Below are positions 19,158 to 31,392 of a stretch of DNA of 64,000 bases, one piece after another. The notes beneath the pieces were generated by a model. It was given only the letters and a program-made list of their open reading frames with translations. It did not search any database and was not told the DNA's origin. The stretch is from Steinernema hermaphroditum (lineage: Eukaryota > Nematoda > Chromadorea > Rhabditida > Steinernematidae). How positions within the stretch are numbered: position 1 is the first letter of the stretch; each line of letters begins with the position of its first letter. The stretch is from assembly GCA_030435675.1 (NCBI GenBank), contig JAUCMV010000008.1:56850-120849 (forward strand), written 5' to 3'. The translations under genes and the position numbers were made by a program.

Positions 19158-21950
19158 TTTGCCAGCGCTGAGTTCCTACAGTCTTCACGATTTCATCTTT
19201 CCAGCGTATCCTCGGTCTTCCTGACGGTCGCGTTGCTGGAGGCCTCCATTCTGTAATCAAAGTTGACCACTTGTGGCGTTCCACAGAGCTGTTTGCCATG
19301 TTCCACGCAAACTTCCACTTCCTCTTCGTGGCCTCCTCGATGATGTCTTTCACCTTTGTTACTCCGCGGATCCAGTCGTTCGTTTTCCGGTCGAGAAGTC
19401 TCACTCCTATCATTCTTCTTTCCATTCTTCTTTGCGCTGTCCTTAGCCTCGTCTTCGTGGACTTCGTCAGGGCCCACGCTTCCGATCCGTAGGTCATCGC
19501 TGGTAAGATACACATATCGAAAAGTCTTCGCTTCCACTTCATGTCCACGGATGGCGATGTCAATAGGACTCTGTGTTCCCGGAAGGCATTCCATCCTGCG
19601 CTTATTCGGCGACTTATCTCTTTTCTGTTGCTTCGAATCATTTCAACTTCTTGTCCTAAATAGACAAAGCTGTCAACGTGTTCTAAACTCACATCGTTGA
19701 TGCGGATGTGTAGTTCTTCGTTCGCCATCACTTTAGTCTTCGTCTCGTTGATCTTCAGTCCGAACTTTTGGGATTCTTCATTTAACTCGTCCATCATTTT
19801 TTGGAGTTCGTCCTGAGAGTTTGCAAAGAGAACAATGTCGTCGGCAAAGCGGAGGTTATGAAGCCTTCTTCCATTGACATTGATTCCATACTGTTCCCAA
19901 TTCAGCTTTCTGAAGACACCCTCTAGTGCGGCTGTGAACAATTTCGGACTTATTACGTCCCCTTGACGAACTCCTCGATGGATTTCGATTTCTACAAGGT
20001 CGTCTCCTATCTGAATATGAGATTTAGCTTCTCGGTAAATCTTACGCAACATTGCAACGATTTGAACCGGGACTCCTTGCTCTTGTAGTGCATTCCACAC
20101 CGCATTTACCTCTACCGAGTCGAACGCCTTTTCATAGTCTACAAAGGCTATGAATAACGGCATTCGATACTCACGCGTCCTCTCCAATAGCTCATTTAGC
20201 GCGTGAAGGTGATCAACGGTTGAATAGTTTTTACGGAATCCAGCTTGTTCTTCAGATTGTGAAGTGTCTAGAACAGATTCTATTCTCTGGTTGATTACCT
20301 TTGTGAGGATCTTGTAGATGGTGGAGAGAAGTGAAATGGGTCTATAGTTCTTCATCATTCTTGGATCGCCTTTCTTGTATATCAGAATCGTAGAGGAGTC
20401 TGCCATCGATCGTGGAAGTTCGCATCGGCTGATGCATCTGTTGAATAGTGCTGTCAGAACCGGAAGTAACTGTTGTTTGGCTAGCTTGACCATCTCTACA
20501 GTTATTTTGTCGATGCCCGGACTTTTCCCGCATTTCATGCTGTTCAGAGCGTTTTCGACTTCACATTGAAGAATATCTGGAAAATCCTCTGTGGGTTCGA
20601 CTTCCCTATAAATAACGTCTGTTGTTTGCGCATATAGTCCGTTATAGAACATTTGAACGACACGGTGTATATCGCTCTTACTAGTACAGAGTATACCGTC
20701 GTCGGAGAGAAGTTCGACAATCCGTTTCCTTCCTGTAGCAGTTTCTCCTTGGATCTTGCGTAGGCTTTTCGTTTTTTGGACAGCCTTCTCGATCAGACGG
20801 CGATGATAAGCTTCAATATCCTTTCGGATTTCCTTTCGTATCAGTTTGCTGAGTTCAACGAAGGCGATTCGATCCCTGAGGGAAGTTTGAATCCGGCGCA
20901 TTTCGTGTCTTTGGCGTATCAGCTTCTTGGTTGAATCTGATAGACGTTTCTCACGGGGAATAGGCTCTTTGGCGATTTCCGAAGCTTTTCGTAGTCTATC
21001 CACCAGATCCTCGTAGTCCACTGGCATCTGATTTCCTGTTGTCATCTGGGAGGTGATCGCCGCCTGGAACAACCCTCGGTTTAATCGATACTTACACTGA
21101 ACTCCTCGTGTCGGTACTCTCAAAGTGGGACTTTCTGATTTGATCGTTGCTCGGAGCATTCGATGATCCGATCCTGCGAAGTGCTTTCCGAGGACGACTG
21201 CGGATTTGAACTGCATCGATTGCTTCGCCAAGATGTGATCGATGCAGTTCTTGGTTCTTCCATCCGGTGAAATCCATGTCCACTTACGTCCTTTTCGGCT
21301 CTTGAAATATGAGTTAATCGATCGTAAGTGGAAATCAGCGCATAAATCGACAAGTAGTTGTCCTCGATCATTTCGTTCACCGTATCCGAACCTTCCTAGA
21401 ACATCTTCGCTGTCAGATTCCTTCATACCCATTTTTGCGTTAAAATCGCCGAGCAGGATGGGATTTTGAGCTCTTTCCAGTTCTTCCCGCAGCGTTTCCA
21501 ACATGGATTCGAAGTCGTCGTCATTTTCATCCTGCTCATCACTCTCTCTACCAGAGGAGGGGGGTGCATAGACTGAAAACATCTGTAGGTGTTTGCGTCC
21601 AAACTTCACTTCAAGTGCGGAGATCCTATCATTGATCTTGCGAAATTGCGTGATGTTTTTCTGGTACCGTTTGTTGACGAGGAAGCCGGTACCTGACTTT
21701 CCAGATCCGTCTTCGGGCCCAGCGTAATACAAACGCATCTCAGAGTCGTTCAAGTCCATGGCGCCTGTGCCTCGCCATCGTAGTTCAGTTAGTGCGACGA
21801 CGTCGATGAGTACGTTGTCGAGGTCATGTTGCAGCTCCAGAAGGCGATCTTGAGTAGCAAGGCGTCGCACATTCAGTGTTCCTACAACAAGATGGTGGTT
21901 TGGGATGGAACTTACTTTTTCTTGCTGTTCCACGGCTTCTAGAAAAAGGG
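18742..21950 (-). mobile_element. RTE-like retrotransposon, copy 5 (damaged 3' end)
   Basis: 3,209 bp, 13 bp shorter than the standard element. All losses lie in the first 420 bases (18,742-19,157), inside the degraded stretch. The rest agrees with the other copies. The right target duplication is intact at 21951-21963. Confidence 0.87.
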
Positions 21951-22077
21951 ACTCTTTGTATGAACAAGGCACTATCTGTCTCGAATTGAAAGTTTTGCAG
22001 GAAACTAAGATAGTCCACAGGAAATCCAACGAGAGTAGGCGCGTTCGATCAGGCTCGTGCAGTTCTACACGATCCAA
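19144..22077 (-). CDS. RTE-clade endonuclease/reverse transcriptase, copy 5 (altered C-terminus)
   Basis: The frame matches the other copies through the GRPRIRW block and then shifts because of a 2-base loss near 19,156. It ends RWQIGEK after 977 codons and lacks the last 20 normal residues. All endonuclease and polymerase motifs are present. The leader is class DR. The C-terminal change lies in the degraded stretch and is probably a sequence error. Confidence 0.8.
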   Translation of the reverse strand: MDRVELHEPDRTRLLSLDFLWTILVSCKTFNSRQIVPCSYKESLFLEAVEQQEKVSSIPNHHLVVGTLNVRRLATQDRLLELQHDLDNVLIDVVALTELRWRGTGAMDLNDSEMRLYYAGPEDGSGKSGTGFLVNKRYQKNITQFRKINDRISALEVKFGRKHLQMFSVYAPPSSGRESDEQDENDDDFESMLETLREELERAQNPILLGDFNAKMGMKESDSEDVLGRFGYGERNDRGQLLVDLCADFHLRSINSYFKSRKGRKWTWISPDGRTKNCIDHILAKQSMQFKSAVVLGKHFAGSDHRMLRATIKSESPTLRVPTRGVQCKYRLNRGLFQAAITSQMTTGNQMPVDYEDLVDRLRKASEIAKEPIPREKRLSDSTKKLIRQRHEMRRIQTSLRDRIAFVELSKLIRKEIRKDIEAYHRRLIEKAVQKTKSLRKIQGETATGRKRIVELLSDDGILCTSKSDIHRVVQMFYNGLYAQTTDVIYREVEPTEDFPDILQCEVENALNSMKCGKSPGIDKITVEMVKLAKQQLLPVLTALFNRCISRCELPRSMADSSTILIYKKGDPRMMKNYRPISLLSTIYKILTKVINQRIESVLDTSQSEEQAGFRKNYSTVDHLHALNELLERTREYRMPLFIAFVDYEKAFDSVEVNAVWNALQEQGVPVQIVAMLRKIYREAKSHIQIGDDLVEIEIHRGVRQGDVISPKLFTAALEGVFRKLNWEQYGINVNGRRLHNLRFADDIVLFANSQDELQKMMDELNEESQKFGLKINETKTKVMANEELHIRINDVSLEHVDSFVYLGQEVEMIRSNRKEISRRISAGWNAFREHRVLLTSPSVDMKWKRRLFDMCILPAMTYGSEAWALTKSTKTRLRTAQRRMERRMIGVRLLDRKTNDWIRGVTKVKDIIEEATKRKWKFAWNMANSSVERHKWSTLITEWRPPATRPSGRPRIRWKDEIVKTVGTQRWQIGEK

Positions 22078-23896
22078 TCATAAAAATGCTATGGTACTTT
22101 GGAGCAGGAGGGTCAGATGCAGAACTCTTTGTATGAACAAGGCACTATCTGTCTGGAATTGAAAGTTTTGCAGGAAACTAAGATAGTCCACAGTAAATCC
22201 AACGAGAGTAGGCGCGTTCGATCAGGCTCGTGCAGTTCTACAAGATCCAATCATAAAAATGCTATGGTACTTTGGAGCAGGAGGGTCAGATGCAGAACTC
22301 TTTGTATGAACAAGGCACTATCTGTCTGGAATTGAAAGTTTTGCAGGAAACTAAGATAGTCCACAGTAAATCCAACGAGAGTAGGCGCGTTCGATCAGGC
22401 TCGTGCAGTTCTACAAGATCCAATCATAAAAATGTATGGTACTTTGGAGCAGGAGGGTCAGATGCAGAACTCTTTGTATGAACAAGGCCTTGTGAATTGA
22501 AAGTTTTGCAGGAAACTAAGATAGTCCACAGTAAATCCAACGAGAGTAGGGGGATAGGTGGCGTCAAGATAAATAAAAATTGGCCTTGGAGAGGAGGGTA
22601 GATGCGACTGTGAACAAGGCCTTGTGAATTGAAAGTTGCAGGAAACTAAGATAGTCCACAGTAAATCAACGGAGTAGGCGCGTTCGATCAGGTGGCGTCT
22701 CAAGATAAATAAAATGTATGGTCTTGGAGCAGGAGGGTAGATGCAGAATTGTATGAACAAGGTTGCTGAATTGAAAGGCAGGAAACTAAGATGTCGCAGG
22801 GAATAACGAGAGAGGGCGTGAGGTGGGTGAGATAAAGTGCTGGGGGGGGAAGGAGGTGTGTGAAGGGGGACGAGGGGGGGGTGATAGGGGTGTGGAATCT
22901 TGTTGAAGGCCAGGTGTCGCGGGGGGTGGTGTGAAAGGGGGGGGGGTGTGCGGCTGGTGGGGCTGTGCGGAAATCGGGGGCGCAGGTCGGTTGATAATAT
23001 AAAAAGGGGGGTCTGACAGGCCTAATGTTGGAGGTGTGTCCCGTCCCGGGAATACGTGTTCTGCTCGGTTAATGCTGTGAGAGGGCCTAAAAGAGGGGGG
23101 AGTAGGAGGGCGGTCGATCAGGCTGTGCAGTTCTACAAGATCCAATCATAAAAATGCTATGGCACTTTGGAGCAGGAGGGTCAGATGCAGAACTCTTTGT
23201 ATGAACAAGGCACTATCTGTCTCGAATTGAAAGTTTTGCAGGAAACTAAGATAGTCCACAGTAAATCCAACGAGAGTAGGCGCGTTCGATCAGGCTCGTG
23301 CAGTTCTACAAGATCCAATCATAAAAATGCTATGGTACTTTGGAGCAGGAGGGTCAGATGCAGAACTCTTTGTATGAACAAGGCCCTATCTGTCTCGAAT
23401 TGAAAGTTTTGCAGGAAACTAAGATAGTCCGCAGGGAATCCAACGAGAGTAGGCGCGTTCGATCAGGCTCGTGCAGTTCTACACGATCCAATCATAAAAA
23501 TGCTATGGTACTTTGGAGCAGGAGGGTCAGATGCAGAACTCTTTGTATGAACAAGGCCCTATCTGTCTCGAATTGAAAGTTTTGCAGGAAACTAAGATAG
23601 TCCACAGTAAATCCAACGAGAGTAGGCGCGTTCGATCAGGCTCGTGCAGTTCTACAAGATCCAATCATAAAAATGCTATGGTACTTTGGAGCAGGAGGGT
23701 CAGATGCAGAACTCTTTGTATGAACAAGGCACTATCTGTCTCGAATTGAAAGTTTTGCAGGAAACTAAGATAGTCCACAGTAAATCCAACGAGAGTAGGC
23801 GCGTTCGATCAGGCTCGTGCAGTTCTACAAGATCCAATCATAAAAATGCTATGGCACTTTGGAGCAGGAGGGTCAGATGCAGAACTCTTTGTATGA
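21951..23896. repeat. Satellite array F (part intact, part corrupted)
   Basis: It begins with the monomer order typical of long arrays (DR junction, then two units with ctgtctggaattg). It becomes corrupted at 22434 and is clean again from 23126 to the target duplication at 23884-23896. The clean right part has the same last four monomers as every other array. Confidence 0.88.
22434..23125. other. Degraded, error-like stretch 2
   Basis: Damage starts mildly at 22434 (aatgtatgg for aatgctatgg), grows to the right and peaks at about 22,800-23,110, where the text is very G-rich with a run of ten G at 22937-22946. It then stops abruptly at 23125. The gradient is the mirror image of stretch 1. Satellite landmarks can still be found up to about 22,800. 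Beyond that almost nothing of the monomer is recognisable. I see no gene here. Confidence 0.75.
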
Positions 23897-26800
23897 GTAT
23901 TTCGAGTATTTTATTTGCAATCTCATAAGTTTCCACAAAGTTGCACCCAGGTATAACTACCAATCAAGTATGTAGGATCATCTTTTCTTCATGCTTCACT
24001 CCTTATTTGACTTCATCGCTTATGTCTTGGGCATCGGATGATGTTGATGTTGGCACAACACCAGCTTTGGTTTTTCTTCATTTGGCCTTTTCCTTCGTCC
24101 AGTCCAGGCACTGCCGCTGGAAGCCATCAGAACCTCAGCCTTATCGGTGTCCCATATGTGAAGTCAGTGGTGGGTGACCAGAACCAACTGATCAGTCACG
24201 GGTGGCCTCACCTAGCCGCGAAGACGGTCACCTTCGGAAGAATCGGTTGCTCAGTCAGGAGGAGCGTTAGGGCGTTTGAGTTCCTCTGCTGCACCAAGAT
24301 GAGAGCGACTCATTTTTCGCCACAGTTTGCCAGCGCTGAGTTCCTACAGTCTTCACGATTTCATCTTTCCAGCGTATCCTCGGTCTTCCTGACGGTCGCG
24401 TTGCTGGAGGCCTCCATTCTGTAATCAAAGTTGACCACTTGTGGCGTTCCACAGAGCTGTTTGCCATGTTCCACGCAAACTTCCACTTCCTCTTCGTGGC
24501 CTCCTCGATGATGTCTTTCACCTTTGTTACTCCGCGGATCCAGTCGTTCGTTTTCCGGTCGAGAAGTCTCACTCCTATCATTCTTCTTTCCATTCTTCTT
24601 TGCGCTGTCCTTAGCCTCGTCTTCGTGGACTTCGTCAGGGCCCACGCTTCCGATCCGTAGGTCATCGCTGGTAAGATACACATATCGAAAAGTCTTCGCT
24701 TCCACTTCATGTCCACGGATGGCGATGTCAATAGGACTCTGTGTTCCCGGAAGGCATTCCATCCTGCGCTTATTCGGCGACTTATCTCTTTTCTGTTGCT
24801 TCGAATCATTTCAACTTCTTGTCCTAAATAGACAAAGCTGTCAACGTGTTCTAAACTCACATCGTTGATGCGGATGTGTAGTTCTTCGTTCGCCATCACT
24901 TTAGTCTTCGTCTCGTTGATCTTCAGTCCGAACTTTTGGGATTCTTCATTTAACTCGTCCATCATTTTTTGGAGTTCGTCCTGAGAGTTTGCAAAGAGAA
25001 CAATGTCGTCGGCAAAGCGGAGGTTATGAAGCCTTCTTCCATTGACATTGATTCCATACTGTTCCCAATTCAGCTTTCTGAAGACACCCTCTAGTGCGGC
25101 TGTGAACAATTTCGGACTTATTACGTCCCCTTGACGAACTCCTCGATGGATTTCGATTTCTACAAGGTCGTCTCCTATCTGAATATGAGATTTAGCTTCT
25201 CGGTAAATCTTACGCAACATTGCAACGATTTGAACCGGGACTCCTTGCTCTTGTAGTGCATTCCACACCGCATTTACCTCTACCGAGTCGAACGCCTTTT
25301 CATAGTCTACAAAGGCTATGAATAACGGCATTCGATACTCACGCGTCCTCTCCAATAGCTCATTTAGCGCGTGAAGGTGATCAACGGTTGAATAGTTTTT
25401 ACGGAATCCAGCTTGTTCTTCAGATTGTGAAGTGTCTAGAACAGATTCTATTCTCTGGTTGATTACCTTTGTGAGGATCTTGTAGATGGTGGAGAGAAGT
25501 GAAATGGGTCTATAGTTCTTCATCATTCTTGGATCGCCTTTCTTGTATATCAGAATCGTAGAGGAGTCTGCCATCGATCGTGGAAGTTCGCATCGGCTGA
25601 TGCATCTGTTGAATAGTGCTGTCAGAACCGGAAGTAACTGTTGTTTGGCTAGCTTGACCATCTCTACAGTTATTTTGTCGATGCCCGGACTTTTCCCGCA
25701 TTTCATGCTGTTCAGAGCGTTTTCGACTTCACATTGAAGAATATCTGGAAAATCCTCTGTGGGTTCGACTTCCCTATAAATAACGTCTGTTGTTTGCGCA
25801 TATAGTCCGTTATAGAACATTTGAACGACACGGTGTATATCGCTCTTACTAGTACAGAGTATACCGTCGTCGGAGAGAAGTTCGACAATCCGTTTCCTTC
25901 CTGTAGCAGTTTCTCCTTGGATCTTGCGTAGGCTTTTCGTTTTTTGGACAGCCTTCTCGATCAGACGGCGATGATAAGCTTCAATATCCTTTCGGATTTC
26001 CTTTCGTATCAGTTTGCTGAGTTCAACGAAGGCGATTCGATCCCTGAGGGAAGTTTGAATCCGGCGCATTTCGTGTCTTTGGCGTATCAGCTTCTTGGTT
26101 GAATCTGATAGACGTTTCTCACGGGGAATAGGCTCTTTGGCGATTTCCGAAGCTTTTCGTAGTCTATCCACCAGATCCTCGTAGTCCACTGGCATCTGAT
26201 TTCCTGTTGTCATCTGGGAGGTGATCGCCGCCTGGAACAACCCTCGGTTTAATCGATACTTACACTGAACTCCTCGTGTCGGTACTCTCAAAGTGGGACT
26301 TTCTGATTTGATCGTTGCTCGGAGCATTCGATGATCCGATCCTGCGAAGTGCTTTCCGAGGACGACTGCGGATTTGAACTGCATCGATTGCTTCGCCAAG
26401 ATGTGATCGATGCAGTTCTTGGTTCTTCCATCCGGTGAAATCCATGTCCACTTACGTCCTTTTCGGCTCTTGAAATATGAGTTAATCGATCGTAAGTGGA
26501 AATCAGCGCATAAATCGACAAGTAGTTGTCCTCGATCATTTCGTTCACCGTATCCGAACCTTCCTAGAACATCTTCGCTGTCAGATTCCTTCATACCCAT
26601 TTTTGCGTTAAAATCGCCGAGCAGGATGGGATTTTGAGCTCTTTCCAGTTCTTCCCGCAGCGTTTCCAACATGGATTCGAAGTCGTCGTCATTTTCATCC
26701 TGCTCATCACTCTCTCTACCAGAGGAGAGGGGGTGCATAGACTGAAAACATCTGTAGGTGTTTGCGTCCAAACTTCACTTCAAGTGCGGAGATCCTATCA

Positions 26801-27119
26801 TTGATCTTGCGAAATTGCGTGATGTTTTTCTGGTACCGTTTGTTGACGAGGAAGCCGGTACCTGACTTTCCAGATCCGTCTTCGGGCCCAGCGTAATACA
26901 AACGCATCTCAGAGTCGTTCAAGTCCATGGCGCCTGTGCCTCGCCATCGTAGTTCAGTTAGTGCGACGACGTCGATGAGTACGTTGTCGAGGTCATGTTG
27001 CAGCTCCAGAAGGCGATCTTGAGTAGCAAGGCGTCGCACATTCAGTGTTCCTACAACAAGATGGTGGTTTGGGATGGAACTTACTTTTTCTTGCTGTTCC
27101 ACGGCTTCTAGAAAAAGGG
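23897..27119 (-). mobile_element. RTE-like retrotransposon, copy 6
   Basis: 3,223 bp, one base longer than standard because of an inserted A near 26,728. Target duplication at 23884-23896 and 27120-27132. Confidence 0.9.
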
Positions 27120-27246
27120 ACTCTTTGTATGAACAAGGCACTATCTGTCTCGAATTGAAAGTTTTGCAGGAAACTAAGATAGTCCACAGTAAATCCAACG
27201 AGAGTAGGCGCGTTCGATCAGGCTCGTGCAGTTCTACAAGATCCAA
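24267..27246 (-). pseudogene. Copy 6 endonuclease/reverse transcriptase with one frameshift
   Basis: A single extra A in the G-rich tract (gaggagaggggg at 26722-26733, against six uninterrupted G in intact copies) shifts the frame after SVYAPP, at residue 173. The 5' piece (26716-27246) stops after 176 codons with the ending PPLLW. The 3' piece stays open from 26771 to 24267 and keeps the second half of the endonuclease and all of the reverse transcriptase. Flank class DL. If the extra base is a read error, the gene is intact. Confidence 0.82.
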
Positions 27247-28170
27247 TCATAAAAATGCTATGGTACTTTGGAGCAGGAGGGTCAGATGCAGAACTCTTTG
27301 TATGAACAAGGCACTATCTGTCTCGAATTGAAAGTTTTGCAGGAAACTAAGATAGTCCACAGTAAATCCAACGAGAGTAGGCGCGTTCGATCAGGCTCGT
27401 GCAGTTCTACAAGATCCAATCATAAAAATGCTATGGCACTTTGGAGCAGGAGGGTCAGATGCAGAACTCTTTGTATGAACAAGGCACTATCTGTCTCGAA
27501 TTGAAAGTTTTGCAGGAAACTAAGATAGTCCACAGTAAATCCAACGAGAGTAGGCGCGTTCGATCAGGCTCGTGCAGTTCTACAAGATCCAATCATAAAA
27601 ATGCTATGGTACTTTGGAGCAGGAGGGTCAGATGCAGAACTCTTTGTATGAACAAGGCCCTATCTGTCTCGAATTGAAAGTTTTGCAGGAAACTAAGATA
27701 GTCCGCAGGGAATCCAACGAGAGTAGGCGCGTTCGATCAGGCTCGTGCAGTTCTACACGATCCAATCATAAAAATGCTATGGTACTTTGGAGCAGGAGGG
27801 TCAGATGCAGAACTCTTTGTATGAACAAGGCCCTATCTGTCTCGAATTGAAAGTTTTGCAGGAAACTAAGATAGTCCACAGTAAATCCAACGAGAGTAGG
27901 CGCGTTCGATCAGGCTCGTGCAGTTCTACAAGATCCAATCATAAAAATGCTATGGTACTTTGGAGCAGGAGGGTCAGATGCAGAACTCTTTGTATGAACA
28001 AGGCACTATCTGTCTCGAATTGAAAGTTTTGCAGGAAACTAAGATAGTCCACAGTAAATCCAACGAGAGTAGGCGCGTTCGATCAGGCTCGTGCAGTTCT
28101 ACAAGATCCAATCATAAAAATGCTATGGCACTTTGGAGCAGGAGGGTCAGATGCAGAACTCTTTGTATGA
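27120..28170. repeat. Satellite array G (short type, 6 monomers)
   Basis: 1,051 bp. Monomer order is the same as arrays D, I, K and M. From here to 61,628 the higher-order pattern is regular. Confidence 0.94.
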
Positions 28171-31100
28171 GTATTTCGAGTATTTTATTTGCAATCTCAT
28201 AAGTTTCCACAAAGTTGCACCCAGGTATAACTACCAATCAAGTATGTAGGATCATCTTTTCTTCATGCTTCACTCCTTATTTGACTTCATCGCTTATGTC
28301 TTGGGCATCGGATGATGTTGATGTTGGCACAACACCAGCTTTGGTTTTTCTTCATTTGGCCTTTTCCTTCGTCCAGTCCAGGCACTGCCGCTGGAAGCCA
28401 TCAGAACCTCAGCCTTATCGGTGTCCCATATGTGAAGTCAGTGGTGGGTGACCAGAACCAACTGATCAGTCACGGGTGGCCTCACCTAGCCGCGAAGACG
28501 GTCACCTTCGGAAGAATCGGTTGCTCAGTCAGGAGGAGCGTTAGGGCGTTTGAGTTCCTCTGCTGCACCAAGATGAGAGCGACTCATTTTTCGCCACAGT
28601 TTGCCAGCGCTGAGTTCCTACAGTCTTCACGATTTCATCTTTCCAGCGTATCCTCGGTCTTCCTGACGGTCGCGTTGCTGGAGGCCTCCATTCTGTAATC
28701 AAAGTTGACCACTTGTGGCGTTCCACAGAGCTGTTTGCCATGTTCCACGCAAACTTCCACTTCCTCTTCGTGGCCTCCTCGATGATGTCTTTCACCTTTG
28801 TTACTCCGCGGATCCAGTCGTTCGTTTTCCGGTCGAGAAGTCTCACTCCTATCATTCTTCTTTCCATTCTTCTTTGCGCTGTCCTTAGCCTCGTCTTCGT
28901 GGACTTCGTCAGGGCCCACGCTTCCGATCCGTAGGTCATCGCTGGTAAGATACACATATCGAAAAGTCTTCGCTTCCACTTCATGTCCACGGATGGCGAT
29001 GTCAATAGGACTCTGTGTTCCCGGAAGGCATTCCATCCTGCGCTTATTCGGCGACTTATCTCTTTTCTGTTGCTTCGAATCATTTCAACTTCTTGTCCTA
29101 AATAGACAAAGCTGTCAACGTGTTCTAAACTCACATCGTTGATGCGGATGTGTAGTTCTTCGTTCGCCATCACTTTAGTCTTCGTCTCGTTGATCTTCAG
29201 TCCGAACTTTTGGGATTCTTCATTTAACTCGTCCATCATTTTTTGGAGTTCGTCCTGAGAGTTTGCAAAGAGAACAATGTCGTCGGCAAAGCGGAGGTTA
29301 TGAAGCCTTCTTCCATTGACATTGATTCCATACTGTTCCCAATTCAGCTTTCTGAAGACACCCTCTAGTGCGGCTGTGAACAATTTCGGACTTATTACGT
29401 CCCCTTGACGAACTCCTCGATGGATTTCGATTTCTACAAGGTCGTCTCCTATCTGAATATGAGATTTAGCTTCTCGGTAAATCTTACGCAACATTGCAAC
29501 GATTTGAACCGGGACTCCTTGCTCTTGTAGTGCATTCCACACCGCATTTACCTCTACCGAGTCGAACGCCTTTTCATAGTCTACAAAGGCTATGAATAAC
29601 GGCATTCGATACTCACGCGTCCTCTCCAATAGCTCATTTAGCGCGTGAAGGTGATCAACGGTTGAATAGTTTTTACGGAATCCAGCTTGTTCTTCAGATT
29701 GTGAAGTGTCTAGAACAGATTCTATTCTCTGGTTGATTACCTTTGTGAGGATCTTGTAGATGGTGGAGAGAAGTGAAATGGGTCTATAGTTCTTCATCAT
29801 TCTTGGATCGCCTTTCTTGTATATCAGAATCGTAGAGGAGTCTGCCATCGATCGTGGAAGTTCGCATCGGCTGATGCATCTGTTGAATAGTGCTGTCAGA
29901 ACCGGAAGTAACTGTTGTTTGGCTAGCTTGACCATCTCTACAGTTATTTTGTCGATGCCCGGACTTTTCCCGCATTTCATGCTGTTCAGAGCGTTTTCGA
30001 CTTCACATTGAAGAATATCTGGAAAATCCTCTGTGGGTTCGACTTCCCTATAAATAACGTCTGTTGTTTGCGCATATAGTCCGTTATAGAACATTTGAAC
30101 GACACGGTGTATATCGCTCTTACTAGTACAGAGTATACCGTCGTCGGAGAGAAGTTCGACAATCCGTTTCCTTCCTGTAGCAGTTTCTCCTTGGATCTTG
30201 CGTAGGCTTTTCGTTTTTTGGACAGCCTTCTCGATCAGACGGCGATGATAAGCTTCAATATCCTTTCGGATTTCCTTTCGTATCAGTTTGCTGAGTTCAA
30301 CGAAGGCGATTCGATCCCTGAGGGAAGTTTGAATCCGGCGCATTTCGTGTCTTTGGCGTATCAGCTTCTTGGTTGAATCTGATAGACGTTTCTCACGGGG
30401 AATAGGCTCTTTGGCGATTTCCGAAGCTTTTCGTAGTCTATCCACCAGATCCTCGTAGTCCACTGGCATCTGATTTCCTGTTGTCATCTGGGAGGTGATC
30501 GCCGCCTGGAACAACCCTCGGTTTAATCGATACTTACACTGAACTCCTCGTGTCGGTACTCTCAAAGTGGGACTTTCTGATTTGATCGTTGCTCGGAGCA
30601 TTCGATGATCCGATCCTGCGAAGTGCTTTCCGAGGACGACTGCGGATTTGAACTGCATCGATTGCTTCGCCAAGATGTGATCGATGCAGTTCTTGGTTCT
30701 TCCATCCGGTGAAATCCATGTCCACTTACGTCCTTTTCGGCTCTTGAAATATGAGTTAATCGATCGTAAGTGGAAATCAGCGCATAAATCGACAAGTAGT
30801 TGTCCTCGATCATTTCGTTCACCGTATCCGAACCTTCCTAGAACATCTTCGCTGTCAGATTCCTTCATACCCATTTTTGCGTTAAAATCGCCGAGCAGGA
30901 TGGGATTTTGAGCTCTTTCCAGTTCTTCCCGCAGCGTTTCCAACATGGATTCGAAGTCGTCGTCATTTTCATCCTGCTCATCACTCTCTCTACCAGAGGA
31001 GGGGGGTGCATAGACTGAAAACATCTGTAGGTGTTTGCGTCCAAACTTCACTTCAAGTGCGGAGATCCTATCATTGATCTTGCGAAATTGCGTGATGTTT

Positions 31101-31392
31101 TTCTGGTACCGTTTGTTGACGAGGAAGCCGGTACCTGACTTTCCAGATCCGTCTTCGGGCCCAGCGTAATACAAACGCATCTCAGAGTCGTTCAAGTCCA
31201 TGGCGCCTGTGCCTCGCCATCGTAGTTCAGTTAGTGCGACGACGTCGATGAGTACGTTGTCGAGGTCATGTTGCAGCTCCAGAAGGCGATCTTGAGTAGC
31301 AAGGCGTCGCACATTCAGTGTTCCTACAACAAGATGGTGGTTTGGGATGGAACTTACTTTTTCTTGCTGTTCCACGGCTTCTAGAAAAAGGG
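28171..31392 (-). mobile_element. RTE-like retrotransposon, copy 7
   Basis: Full 3,222-bp element. Target duplication at 28158-28170 and 31393-31405. Confidence 0.9.

Noticed and set aside
22786..23145. 119-codon proline-rich minus-strand frame
   Set aside because: It arises from G-rich noise read on the other strand. No family or signal is visible.
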